Of a stretch of 64,000 nucleotides of DNA, positions 1-8,482 are shown in pieces; within the stretch, counting starts at the first letter, position 1, and every line of letters starts with the position of its first letter. This stretch comes from Planctomycetota bacterium (GTDB taxonomy: Bacteria; Planctomycetota; Planctomycetia; Pirellulales; PALSA-1355). A program made the position numbers and the translations under genes. The notes under the pieces were generated by a model. It had not been told where the DNA came from. It saw only the letters and a list, made by a program, of their open reading frames with translations, and made no database searches. The stretch spans positions 62,001 to 126,000 of the forward strand of contig QQVE01000030.1 of the NCBI GenBank assembly GCA_003389325.1, in the 5' to 3' direction.

Positions 1-1331
1 GCGGAGGCGAACAGGGACGCGTGCGCGATATCGTCGTCGACAGCCGGCAGGTCCGCCGCGGAGACGTCTTCTGGGGACTGCCGGGCACTTGTTTCGATGG
101 CTCCCAGTTTGCCGGCGATGCCTACGCCCGCGGAGCCGAAGGCGCCGTTGTGGGCCAGAAATACGTCCAGCCATCGCCGGGCTGTTGGAGCCTCGAGGTA
201 TCCGACGCGGCCAAGGCGCTTTGGCAACTGGCCCGCTGGAATCGCGAACGCCAGACCGGACGCGTGGTGGCGGTGACCGGCAGCGTGGGCAAGACGACCG
301 CGCGGCAAATGATCCGCGCCGTGCTCGAACGCCAGCTCTGTGGCACGTCGAGCCCGAAGAATTACAACAACCACGTGGGCTTGCCGCTGTCGATGCTGGC
401 CATGGACCCGCGCAACGACTTTGCCGTGTTGGAAATGGCGGCCAATGCTCCCGGCGAGATCGCCCGGTTGGCCGGATTGTGCCAGCCGCAGATCGGCGTG
501 ATCACGCGCACCGGCGACGCGCACTTAGGCGGCTTCGGCTCGCTCGAAGGGGTAGCCGCGGCCAAGGCCGAATTGCTCGACGCGCTGCCGGAGGATGGCC
601 ACGCGGTGCTGTTCGGCGACGATCCCCGCCTGCGCAAGGTGGCGGACCGCTGCCGCGCCAAGATCCTGTGGTTTGGCCGTTCGATCGACAACGACGTGGT
701 AGCCACGCACGTCGAGAGTGGACACGGCCGCCTGAGCTTCGAGGTCGACGGCACATCGATGTCGGTGGCCGTGTGGGGAAGGCATCACCTGCCCAGCGCC
801 CTGGCGGCGGTGGCGGTGGGACGGATCTTCGGAATGCGCGACGTGGAGATCAGCCGCGGCCTGGCCGAATTCGAGCCGCCGCCGATGCGATGCCAGATCG
901 TCCGCACCGAAGAAGCCACGATCATCGACGATACGTACAACGCAAGTCCCGTGGCCATGCGAGCCGCGCTCGACCTGTTGCGCGATTTCGAAGCGCCGGG
1001 GCGACGCGTCGTGGTCTGCGGCGACATGCGCGAGCTGGGTCCCGACTCGGCCCGGCTGCACCGACTTTTGGGCGATCAGATCGTTACGCACTGCGGCGCC
1101 GACCTGCTGCTGGCCTGCGGGCAGTTTGCCGACGACGTCGTGGCAGGCGCTCGAGCGGCCGGCATGCCGCACCTGCGGGCCGTGGCCATCGAGGAAGTCG
1201 CCGACCTGGCGGCCCGCTGCGAGGGGCTGTTGCGGCCCGGCGACGTGGTGCTGGTCAAAGGCTCGCGTGCCCTGGCGATGGAGCGCGTCGTGGCCAGCCT
1301 GGCGGCGCCGGCGGTCAGTTGCGCGACCTAA
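1..1331 (+). CDS. murF: MurF, UDP-MurNAc-tripeptide--D-Ala-D-Ala ligase (5' end outside window)
   Basis: Cytoplasmic ATP-dependent Mur ligase that adds the D-Ala-D-Ala dipeptide to the UDP-MurNAc tripeptide, giving the pentapeptide precursor used by MraY. Seen: the N-terminal motif VDSRQVRRGDVFWGL, the ATP loop VTGSVGKTTAR (about nt 273-305), the central EMAANAPGEIARLA segment and the C-terminal DDTYNASPVAMRAAL. The frame stays open to the left edge. The residues coded before the first GTG at 21 (GGEQGR) fit the family N-terminus, so the true start lies upstream and the gene is 5'-incomplete here. It is the first of seven co-directional cell wall genes and ends 345 bp before mraY. Confidence 0.95.
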   Translation, partial: GGEQGRVRDIVVDSRQVRRGDVFWGLPGTCFDGSQFAGDAYARGAEGAVVGQKYVQPSPGCWSLEVSDAAKALWQLARWNRERQTGRVVAVTGSVGKTTARQMIRAVLERQLCGTSSPKNYNNHVGLPLSMLAMDPRNDFAVLEMAANAPGEIARLAGLCQPQIGVITRTGDAHLGGFGSLEGVAAAKAELLDALPEDGHAVLFGDDPRLRKVADRCRAKILWFGRSIDNDVVATHVESGHGRLSFEVDGTSMSVAVWGRHHLPSALAAVAVGRIFGMRDVEISRGLAEFEPPPMRCQIVRTEEATIIDDTYNASPVAMRAALDLLRDFEAPGRRVVVCGDMRELGPDSARLHRLLGDQIVTHCGADLLLACGQFADDVVAGARAAGMPHLRAVAIEEVADLAARCEGLLRPGDVVLVKGSRALAMERVVASLAAPAVSCAT

Positions 1332-1676
1332 CAATACAACAACGAACCAATTGTGAGTTCCACCGATGGTGTAGGGTTTGCGGGAACTCGACACTACCCT
1401 CCCTCCTGGGTTGGAGCAACAACTTGCTGGACAAAGCGATTACTGGGTCGATCGCTCCGGCAGGTGCTTCGCGGTGGAGCTCAAGCACTGAGCGTCGGGG
1501 CGGCGTGCAAACGCCGCTCCGGCGCCTCAGGGAACACGCGGGCCCGCGGCGCGGCGGGCCAGTCGCGCGGGCTCGACGCCGGCCGTAACGCCGGCGCACT
1601 TGCCCCGCCCGCGCGACTGGCGCGCCGCGCCCGCCCGCTGCCTGCGGGCAAAGCTTGTCTCGAGCGATCTCTTCTC
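1332..1676. repeat. Hairpin-rich spacer between murF and mraY
   Basis: No convincing gene. The spacer is a run of inverted repeats. The largest has 25-nt arms at 1548-1572 and 1607-1631 with one mismatch; its 34-nt loop contains a perfect 7-bp inner hairpin (1577-1583 with 1590-1596). Others are 1497-1506 with 1511-1520 (10 bp, one wobble, GCAA loop), 1355-1361 with 1383-1389, 1464-1469 with 1483-1488, and 1633-1638 with 1644-1649 just upstream of mraY. It could be a structured leader RNA for mraY or an inserted palindromic element; the sequence alone does not decide. Confidence 0.6.
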
Positions 1677-2870
1677 ATGTTGCCTTTTCTGGCGAACTGG
1701 CTCACCGCCGTCTGGCCGGATGCCTGCGATTGGCAATCCGCCGCCGCGCTGATGCCGCGCGCGGCGCTGGCAGCGGCGACGACGCTGGCCCTTTCCCTGG
1801 CCAGCGGGCCGTGGATCATCGCCTGGCTCAAAGAGCGCTTTCGCGAGCCGATCAAGTGCGCCTCGGCCGAACTCGCGGCACTGCAAAGCGCCAAGCACGC
1901 CACGCCCACCATGGGCGGCGTGTTCATCGTCGGCGGGCTCGTGGCGGCGCTCGTGCTGTTGGGCGACTGGAGGAATCCCTATCTGCCGGTGGTGCTGTTT
2001 GTCGCCGTGGGCCTGGGCGGTTTGGGGGTCTGCGACGACCTGGTCAAACTCAACACCGACCGCCGTGGACTCTCAGCATGCGGCAAGCTTGCTGCTCAGA
2101 TTGCCATCGCCTTGCTAGCGGCCGTGGCCGTTTACCGGCTGCACGCGCCGCAGGACCGCGGGCTCGAGCTGGCGATGCCGCTGCTGGGCACGTACGAGCT
2201 CGGCCTGGCATTTGTCCCGCTGGCGACGCTGGTGATCGTCGCCTCGTCCAATGCTGTGAATCTCTCCGACGGCCTCGACGGCCTGGCCGGTGGATGCCTG
2301 TTGTCGGCGACAGCGGTCATCGGCATCGTCGCGTACTTGAGCGGGCAGGCCGCCTGGGCGGCTCAACTCGACATTCCCCACGTCGCCGGCGCGAGCGAAA
2401 TGATCGTCGTCGCCGCGGCGCTGGCCGGCGGGCTGGCGGCTTTCTTGTGGTTCAATTGCCATCCCGCATCGGTGTTCATGGGCGATGCGGGTTCGCTCCC
2501 GTTGGGCGGCCTGCTGGGGCTGTTGGCTGTCGTCGCGCGGCAGGAGATTCTGCTGCTGGCGGTGGGCGGCGTGTTCGTGGTGGAAGCGGGCAGCGTGATC
2601 TTGCAAGTCGCCTCGTTCCGGCTGACCGGGCGCCGGGTATTTCGGTGCGCGCCGCTGCACCATCACTTTCAGTTGGGCGGGTGGCCCGAGGGCCAGATCG
2701 TGGTGCGGTTCTGGATCGCCGGTGCGCTATGCGGCGTGGTGGGACTTGCCGGTTTGACTTGGCACGCCGGAAACGGGGTGCCCGGCGCCAGCACCCATCA
2801 ACCTCCAGCCGCCCGCGCGGCCCAGGCTCCGGACCAAGAAACGCCATCGCTGGCCGAACTATTCCGATAG
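1677..2870 (+). CDS. mraY: MraY, phospho-MurNAc-pentapeptide translocase
   Basis: Integral membrane enzyme that transfers phospho-MurNAc-pentapeptide to undecaprenyl phosphate, making lipid I. Seen: MGGVFIVGG near the N-terminus, NLSDGLDGLAGG, the Asp-containing GDAGSLPLGG and HHHFQLGGWPEGQIVVRFW, all family signatures, among about ten hydrophobic segments. I chose ATG 1677, giving 397 residues, slightly longer than E. coli MraY (360). The open frame upstream of it only reads through the hairpin-rich spacer. A tail of about 30 residues rich in Ala and Pro follows the last membrane segment. In many bacteria murD and ftsW come next; here murG follows after 67 bp. Confidence 0.95.
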   Translation: MLPFLANWLTAVWPDACDWQSAAALMPRAALAAATTLALSLASGPWIIAWLKERFREPIKCASAELAALQSAKHATPTMGGVFIVGGLVAALVLLGDWRNPYLPVVLFVAVGLGGLGVCDDLVKLNTDRRGLSACGKLAAQIAIALLAAVAVYRLHAPQDRGLELAMPLLGTYELGLAFVPLATLVIVASSNAVNLSDGLDGLAGGCLLSATAVIGIVAYLSGQAAWAAQLDIPHVAGASEMIVVAAALAGGLAAFLWFNCHPASVFMGDAGSLPLGGLLGLLAVVARQEILLLAVGGVFVVEAGSVILQVASFRLTGRRVFRCAPLHHHFQLGGWPEGQIVVRFWIAGALCGVVGLAGLTWHAGNGVPGASTHQPPAARAAQAPDQETPSLAELFR

Positions 2871-2937
2871 GACGCGTGTCGTAACCCCCGACGGCGGCCC
2901 CGAGCCGGCGCGAAATCGCAATGGAAAACGTGTTTGT

Positions 2938-4068
2938 ATGAGAAACCTTACGGGTCACATTCTGTTTGCCGGCGGGGGCACGGCGGGGCACCTTTTTCCC
3001 GGCCTGGCCGTGGCAGAGTACTTGCGCGAGCAGGCTCCTCGTCTGCGGCTGACGTTTGCCGGCACGGGTAAAGCGTTCGAGCAGCGGCACGTCGAGCGGG
3101 CGGCGTTCGACTACGTGACGCTCGCCTGCCGGCCGTTTCCGCGCAGCGCGGCCGATGCGTTGCGGTTCGTGGCCGAGAACTTTTCGGGATACTATGCCGC
3201 CCGGCGCTACTTGCGCGGGCAGCGCGTTTCGCTGGTCGTCGGGCTGGGCGGGTATGCCAGCGTGCCGGCGGCCCGAGCGGCGGCGGGAATGGGCATTCCC
3301 TACTTGCTGCTCGAGCAAAACGCCGTGCCCGGCCGCGCCACGCGCTGGCTGGCGCCGCAGGCCGTGACGGTTTGTTCCGCGTTCGAGGGCCTGCGTCCGC
3401 AACTTCGCAAGGGCTGCCGCGTGCGTGTCACGGGCAATCCGCTTCGCAAGTCGCTGGTGGAGCATACTGCCGCGCAGCACAATCTGCCCGATCGCTTCGG
3501 CGGTCGGCGCACCGTGCTGGTGCTGGGAGGCAGCGGCGGAGCGCGCTCGCTTAACGAGCAAGCACCCCGGGCACTTTACAAGGCGGGGGCCGTGCTGCAC
3601 GGTTGGAAAGTCGTGCACCAGACGGGCGACCGCGACGTGGCACGCACCACCGAGCTGTACCGCAAGCTGGGCATCGCGGCCGAAGTGGCTCCGTTTCTCG
3701 AGGAGCTGCCGCGCCTGATGCGCGAGAGCCACCTGGCCGTCAGCCGCGCCGGCGGTACGACGCTGGCAGAGTTGGCCGCTAGCGGACTGCCGGCCGTCGT
3801 GTTGCCCTATCCGGCCGCGACGGCCGATCACCAGCGCAAGAACGCCGAGGTGTTTGCCGCGGCCGGTGCCTGCCGGATCGTCGACGAGCACGGATCGGGC
3901 CGGCTGGACGACCGCCTGGCGCAAGCGTTCATCGAGTTGGCGGCCGATCATCCGCAGCGGGTTCGCATGGCGCAGGCCATGGCAACGCTCGCGCGGCGGC
4001 GGGCTACGCAGCGCGTGGCCCAGTGCGTGGCGTCGCTGTTGGCCGACGGCCGCCTGGCGGTGGCATGA
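2938..4068 (+). CDS. murG: MurG, lipid II-forming GlcNAc transferase
   Basis: GT28 glycosyltransferase at the cytoplasmic membrane face that adds GlcNAc from UDP-GlcNAc to lipid I, forming lipid II. Seen: glycine-rich loop GGGTAGH at residues 12-18, GLGGYASVPAARAA, LLEQNAVPGRATR, the second glycine loop GGSGGARSLNE and the UDP-GlcNAc binding segment SRAGGTTLAELAASGLP followed by ATADHQRKNAE. At 376 residues it has the usual length. It starts at ATG 2938, 67 bp after mraY, and is probably co-transcribed with it. murC follows 120 bp downstream but has its own promoter. Confidence 0.95.
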   Translation: MRNLTGHILFAGGGTAGHLFPGLAVAEYLREQAPRLRLTFAGTGKAFEQRHVERAAFDYVTLACRPFPRSAADALRFVAENFSGYYAARRYLRGQRVSLVVGLGGYASVPAARAAAGMGIPYLLLEQNAVPGRATRWLAPQAVTVCSAFEGLRPQLRKGCRVRVTGNPLRKSLVEHTAAQHNLPDRFGGRRTVLVLGGSGGARSLNEQAPRALYKAGAVLHGWKVVHQTGDRDVARTTELYRKLGIAAEVAPFLEELPRLMRESHLAVSRAGGTTLAELAASGLPAVVLPYPAATADHQRKNAEVFAAAGACRIVDEHGSGRLDDRLAQAFIELAADHPQRVRMAQAMATLARRRATQRVAQCVASLLADGRLAVA

Positions 4069-4110
4069 GCTGCGGGCTCGCGGCGAGCGGGCCTGCTAGC
4101 GGCGCGTGCA

Positions 4111-4140
4111 TTGACAGGGTTCGTGCAACGCGCGTATCAT
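4111..4140 (+). promoter_or_regulatory. Putative sigma70-type promoter of murC
   Basis: TTGACA at 4111-4116 and TATCAT at 4135-4140, with an 18-nt spacer. The -35 box is perfect and the -10 box matches at five of six positions. Expected transcription start is near 4147, about 42 nt before the murC start codon. The TTG of the -35 box also opens the murC frame, so a gene finder could wrongly take it as the start. Confidence 0.6.
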
Positions 4141-4188
4141 CCCGCCCTGGCTCATGGCGACCGCATCGTTTCCAAGGAGGGTGACGCT

Positions 4189-5613
4189 TTGATTGACATT
4201 TCGCTACGGGACACAAGGGCCGCCGCCCGGCCGCGGCTCGAGGCCCCGCGCGCCCACCTGGTAGGCATTCGCGGCGCCGGCATGCGCTCGCTGGCCAATC
4301 TGCTGGACGAGGCCGGCTGGCGCGTCAGCGGGTCGGACCTGGCGGGGGCTGCGCCTGACGACGATCGGTTCGACGTGCGGCGGGGACACGATGCCCGAGC
4401 GATCGAGTTGGCGTTCGACGTCGTGGTTCATAGCGACGCCGTGCCGCGCAACAATCCCGAGCTGCGCCGCGCCGAAGCGTTGGGCATCGAAACGCTGAGC
4501 TACTCGCGAATGCTGGCCCGCTTGATGCAGCCGCACACCGGAGTGGCCGTGGCCGGCACGCACGGCAAGAGCACCACCACGGCCATGGCCAGCGAGATTC
4601 TGCTCACGGCCGAGTTGGACCCGACTTACGTCGTGGGCGCGACGTCGATCGGCGGTGTCAGCGGCGGGCACTCGGGGCGCGGACGCACGATGGTCGTCGA
4701 GGCCTGCGAGTACCGCGCCAACTTCTGCCAGTTGCAGGCCGACATCGCCGCCGTGCTCAACGTTGAGCCGGACCACTTCGATTGGTTCGAGTCGCACGCC
4801 CAACTCAAGGCGGCCTTCCGCCGGTTCGTGCGCCAGGTGCCGTCGTCGGGTTTGGTGCTAGCCCGGGCCGATTGTGCGACCACCACCGAGATCGTCAAGC
4901 ATCTCGATTGCACCGTGGAAACGTTCGGCATGAAGGACACCTCCACGTGGCAGGCCCGAAACCTGAGCTCGCGGCGCGGGTACTACTCCTTTGAGTTGTG
5001 CTGCCGCGGACAGCGCGTGTGTGCAGTGAAGCTGCCGGTGCCGGGCAGACACAACGTTTATAATGCCGTGGCGGCCGCGGCGCTGGCGAGCCACTGCGGG
5101 GCATCGGCCGGCGCGGTTCGGACGGCCCTGGAAAGCTTTACGGGGCTGCGACGGCGGTTGCAGTTGCTCGGCGAAGTGCGGGACGTGGCGCTGGTCGACG
5201 ACTACGCTCACCATCCGACCGAGGTGGCCGCCGCCATCGCCGCGCTGCGGGAGATGTATCCCGGCCGGCGGCTGATTTGCGCGTTTCAGCCGCATCAGGC
5301 GTCGCGGCTGGCCCACCTGCTGGACGAATTCGCGCGCAGCCTGGAGAATGCGGACAAGATCGTCGTGGCCGACGTGTTTGCCGCCCGCGAGTCGTCGTCG
5401 CAGCCGCGGGCGATTCGGGCCGAGCACCTGGCCGAGCGGTTGCAGGCGCTGGGGTGCGATGCGTTACACTTGGCCTCGGCGGCGCAGATCGTGAATCATT
5501 TGAAAACCTCGCTGCTCCCCGGTGACGTGCTGGTGACCATGGGAGCTGGAGACATCGGGACCGTCGCGCATGAGCTTGGCAAAGGGCTTCGAACATTTCG
5601 TAAAGCCGGCTGA
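4189..5613 (+). CDS. murC: MurC, UDP-N-acetylmuramate--L-alanine ligase
   Basis: Cytoplasmic Mur ligase that adds L-Ala to UDP-MurNAc, the first peptide step of murein synthesis. Seen: GIRGAGMRSLANLLDEAGW at residues 26-44, ATP loop GTHGKSTTTAMA near residue 123, EACEYRANFCQLQ with VEPDHFDWF, and VDDYAHHPTEVAAAI in the last domain. I chose TTG 4189 because a strong ribosome site AAGGAGG lies at 4174-4180, 8 nt upstream; this gives 474 residues, normal for MurC. The in-frame TTG at 4111 is the -35 box of the promoter. The 3' end overlaps murB by 44 nt, suggesting coupled translation. Confidence 0.95.
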   Translation: MIDISLRDTRAAARPRLEAPRAHLVGIRGAGMRSLANLLDEAGWRVSGSDLAGAAPDDDRFDVRRGHDARAIELAFDVVVHSDAVPRNNPELRRAEALGIETLSYSRMLARLMQPHTGVAVAGTHGKSTTTAMASEILLTAELDPTYVVGATSIGGVSGGHSGRGRTMVVEACEYRANFCQLQADIAAVLNVEPDHFDWFESHAQLKAAFRRFVRQVPSSGLVLARADCATTTEIVKHLDCTVETFGMKDTSTWQARNLSSRRGYYSFELCCRGQRVCAVKLPVPGRHNVYNAVAAAALASHCGASAGAVRTALESFTGLRRRLQLLGEVRDVALVDDYAHHPTEVAAAIAALREMYPGRRLICAFQPHQASRLAHLLDEFARSLENADKIVVADVFAARESSSQPRAIRAEHLAERLQALGCDALHLASAAQIVNHLKTSLLPGDVLVTMGAGDIGTVAHELGKGLRTFRKAG

Positions 5614-6448
5614 ACCGCTGGCTCCGCACACGTGGTTCCACCTGGGCGGTCCGGCCGAGTACTTCGCCGAGCCGCCGACCGTGGACGCCCTGCAGGAGCT
5701 GGTGCGCCGGGCGAGCGACGAGGGTCTGACCGTGCGCCTGCTGGGCGGCGGATCGAACATCGTCGTTCGCGATGAAGGCGTGGCCGGGCTGGTCGTGCAC
5801 CTGACCGCGGAGCCGTTTACCGAGATCAGCGTCGGCGACCGCACGCTCACCGCCGGCGGAGGCGCGAAGCTGGGGCATGCCATCTCCAGCTCGATTCGCG
5901 AAGGGCTCGCAGGCTTGGAGACCCTGGTGGGCATTCCCGGCACCGTAGGCGGCGCCTTGCACGGCAACGCCGGCAGCCGCGGCGGCGATATCGGGCAGTG
6001 GACCTGCCAGGCCACGGTCATGACCCGCACCGGCGAGATCGTGACCCGGCCGCGCGAGGAGTTGGTGTTCGCGTACCGCGAGAGTTCGCTCGACGAGTTG
6101 GCCATCCTGAGTGCCAAGTTCGAATTGGAACAGGAGGATCCCGAAGAGCTCACCAAGCGAATGCAAAAACAGTGGATCGTGAAGAAGGCCAGCCAGCCGT
6201 TGGGCCACCAGAACGCCGGCTGCATCTTCAAGAATCCGCGCGGCATGAGCGCCGGCATGCTGATCGAGCAGGCCGGATTGAAGAATACCCGCGTGGGCGG
6301 AGCCGAGGTGAGCGACCGCCACGCGAACTTCATCGTTGCCGAGGAAGGTGCCTCGAGCCGCGACGTGATTCAACTGATCGAGATGGTGCGCGAGCGCGTG
6401 CAGGAGCGGCTGGGCATCGCGCTGGAAACCGAAATCGAAATCTGGTGA
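5570..6448 (+). CDS. murB: MurB, UDP-N-acetylenolpyruvoylglucosamine reductase
   Basis: FAD enzyme that uses NADPH to reduce UDP-GlcNAc-enolpyruvate to UDP-MurNAc. Seen: FAD-binding GGGSNIVVRDEG, GIPGTVGGALHGNAGSRGG, and the C-terminal substrate domain with NAGCIFKNP, SDRHANFIV and the terminal ETEIEIW. At 292 residues it is the short (type II) form. The position of the catalytic Ser of E. coli MurB (SAGSFFKNP type) is a Cys here, a natural variant in several lineages. It starts inside the end of murC (44-nt overlap) and is followed 88 bp later by ddl. Confidence 0.95.
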   Translation: MSLAKGFEHFVKPAEPLAPHTWFHLGGPAEYFAEPPTVDALQELVRRASDEGLTVRLLGGGSNIVVRDEGVAGLVVHLTAEPFTEISVGDRTLTAGGGAKLGHAISSSIREGLAGLETLVGIPGTVGGALHGNAGSRGGDIGQWTCQATVMTRTGEIVTRPREELVFAYRESSLDELAILSAKFELEQEDPEELTKRMQKQWIVKKASQPLGHQNAGCIFKNPRGMSAGMLIEQAGLKNTRVGGAEVSDRHANFIVAEEGASSRDVIQLIEMVRERVQERLGIALETEIEIW

Positions 6449-6536
6449 CGTGGCGGGCGGGGATAATTGCCGGTCCGAATGGATGACCGGCTGACGGGGC
6501 GTGTTGAGGATCGGGGCAAGGTCAGGAGGACCTGCT

Positions 6537-7484
6537 ATGGCCTTCGCGGAATCTCGGCGGCATCTGCGTGTCGCCGTACTGGCCGGAGGAGAATCGGCCG
6601 AGCGCGAGGTAAGTTTGCGTAGCGGCACCAGCGTCGTCGAGTCGCTTGCGGCCGCCGGCCACGACGTAGCGCGCGTCGATCCGGCGCACCTGCCGCTGGG
6701 CGAAGCGAACCTGCCGAGCTTCGATGCCTGCTTCATTGCGCTCCACGGCGGGGCAGGGGAGGACGGCTCCGTTCAGGCAGAGCTCGAAATGCTGGGCGTC
6801 CCCTACACCGGCAGTGGCGCCGAGACATGCCGTCTGGCGATGAGCAAGGCCGCCAGCAAGCGGCGCTTCATGGCGCACGGCGTACCCACCCCACGCTACG
6901 CGACGATCGACGAACACGATTCGTTGGCCGACGTTTCTCGCCGCGCGGGGCGGGTGGGCTATCCGCTGGTCGTGAAGCCCGATGCGCAGGGTTCGAGTAT
7001 CGGCGTGACGGTCGTCTACGATTCGGTGGAGCTGCCGCAAGCTCTGGCCGAGGCCAAGACGTTCGGCGGACCGTGCCTGCTGGAGCGCTGCGTGCAGGGG
7101 CGCGAGTTTACCGTCGCCCTGCTCGACGATCGGCCGCTGCCGATGATCGAGATCGTTACGCCCGAGCAGGTGTTCTCGTACGACGCCAAGTATCACAGCT
7201 CGCTGACCGAATACCGCTTCGACTTCGCGCTGTCGGCCGACGCCCGGGCCCAGATCGAACGGGCGGCCGTGGCCGCCGGCCGGGCGCTCTCGACCGCGGG
7301 GCTGTCGCGGGTGGATCTCATGCTTTCGCAGGAGGGCGAAGTGGGGGTGCTCGAAGTGAATACCGTGCCGGGACTGACCGTGCGCAGCCTGGCTCCGCTG
7401 GCCGCCGCCCGGGCCGGCATCGACATGCCCGAGTTGTGCGATTTGCTCGTCCGCCGCTCTTTGGCCCCGGCAGGTGTCCTGTGA
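6537..7484 (+). CDS. ddl: D-alanine--D-alanine ligase
   Basis: ATP-grasp enzyme joining two D-Ala, supplying the dipeptide for MurF. Seen: LAGGESAEREVSLRSG at the N-terminus, HGGAGEDGSVQAELEMLG, the ATP-grasp core VVKPDAQGSSIGVT with LLERCVQGREFTVALL, and EVNTVPGLT near the C-terminus. I chose ATG 6537 because AGGAGG at 6524-6529 lies 7 nt upstream; this gives 315 residues, typical of Ddl. Its stop overlaps the start of the next gene by 3 nt in the string GTGA, which implies translational coupling. Confidence 0.95.
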   Translation: MAFAESRRHLRVAVLAGGESAEREVSLRSGTSVVESLAAAGHDVARVDPAHLPLGEANLPSFDACFIALHGGAGEDGSVQAELEMLGVPYTGSGAETCRLAMSKAASKRRFMAHGVPTPRYATIDEHDSLADVSRRAGRVGYPLVVKPDAQGSSIGVTVVYDSVELPQALAEAKTFGGPCLLERCVQGREFTVALLDDRPLPMIEIVTPEQVFSYDAKYHSSLTEYRFDFALSADARAQIERAAVAAGRALSTAGLSRVDLMLSQEGEVGVLEVNTVPGLTVRSLAPLAAARAGIDMPELCDLLVRRSLAPAGVL

Positions 7485-8455
7485 GTGCACGCAAGAGAAA
7501 AGAGTCGGAAGACGAAGACGTGGCGGTGCTGTCCCCCGGCGGCATTCGGCCGCAGGCCCGTCGGTTGATCATCGCCGCGATCCTGGTCGTGTTGGCTTCG
7601 GTGCTGGGGCTGATCGTGTGGCGTCACGTGCGCGATCACGTGTTGGCCGGCGGCCAGTACCAGGTGCAGCCCGATTTGATCAGCATCTCGCCGCCGCCGG
7701 AGTGGATTCGCGGCACGAGCGACTCGCAGGCGCCTGCGGATCGCATTAAGAGCGAGGCGCTGCGCGACCTGACGCGTGGCGGGGCGCTGTCGCTGCTCGA
7801 TGCCGATCTCACGGTCCGCGTGGCGAGTGCTTTTTCCGACCATCCCTGGGTATCGCGCGTCGACCGCGTCAGCAAGAGCTTTCCCTCGGGATTGGAAGTG
7901 GCACTGGCCTATCGCACGCCGGTGGCGATGGTCGAAGTGGACGATGGCACCGGCGTGCTGCCGGTCGACGAGCAAGGCGTCGTGCTGCCGACCAAGGACT
8001 TTACGTCCGACGAGGTGGAACGCTACCCGCGCATCGCCGAGATCTACACGCGCCCCGCGGGAGCCGTGGGCACGCGGTGGGGCGACGCGGCCGTGCACGG
8101 CGCAGCGCAGATTGCCGCGGCGATTTCTCGCGACTGGGGCGAATTGGACTTTGCCCGCATCGTGCCCGTGGAGCGCAAGCCCGCCCAGATGGGCGTCGAA
8201 TATACCTACGCGGTGATCACGCGTTCGGGCTCGACCGTTTATTGGGGGCGCGCGCCGGGCACCGACACCCCGGGCGAGCTTCCGGCACCTAGAAAAATCG
8301 CGCAGCTCAAGCGCTATGCCGAACAGAATCAAGGCACGCTGGACGGCGCCGACGGTCCGCAGGAAATGGAGTTTGGCCAGGACGGGTCGCTACTGCGGCG
8401 CGCTCGCCCCGTGATCGCGCCGCTACCGTCGAGCGCTTCGGCCGCGACGCCCTAG
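7481..8455 (+). CDS. ftsQ: FtsQ/DivIB-like cell division protein
   Basis: Bitopic membrane protein in the ftsQ position after ddl. Seen: a charged cytoplasmic N-terminus, one membrane span at about residues 28-48, a POTRA-like region, then HPWVSRVDRVSKSFPSGLEV at 121-140 and YRTPVAMVEV...LPVDEQGVVLP at 144-170. That is the FtsQ pattern of PWV, Pro-rich beta segment, PVA and VD-x-x-G. It starts at GTG 7481, overlapping the ddl stop. At 324 residues it is a little longer than E. coli FtsQ (276). FtsQ normally links FtsB/FtsL and the divisome, yet no ftsA or ftsZ follows; a convergent secreted-protein gene does. Family membership is supported by motifs and position; the role in division is inferred. 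Confidence 0.8.
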   Translation: MSARKRKESEDEDVAVLSPGGIRPQARRLIIAAILVVLASVLGLIVWRHVRDHVLAGGQYQVQPDLISISPPPEWIRGTSDSQAPADRIKSEALRDLTRGGALSLLDADLTVRVASAFSDHPWVSRVDRVSKSFPSGLEVALAYRTPVAMVEVDDGTGVLPVDEQGVVLPTKDFTSDEVERYPRIAEIYTRPAGAVGTRWGDAAVHGAAQIAAAISRDWGELDFARIVPVERKPAQMGVEYTYAVITRSGSTVYWGRAPGTDTPGELPAPRKIAQLKRYAEQNQGTLDGADGPQEMEFGQDGSLLRRARPVIAPLPSSASAATP

Positions 8456-8482
8456 GGCGAGTCGCGGACTCTTTGGCATTCG

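Noticed and set aside
4111-4191. MurC starting at TTG 4111
   Set aside because: The TTG belongs to a -35 box, there is no ribosome site before it, and a perfect AAGGAGG sits before TTG 4189.
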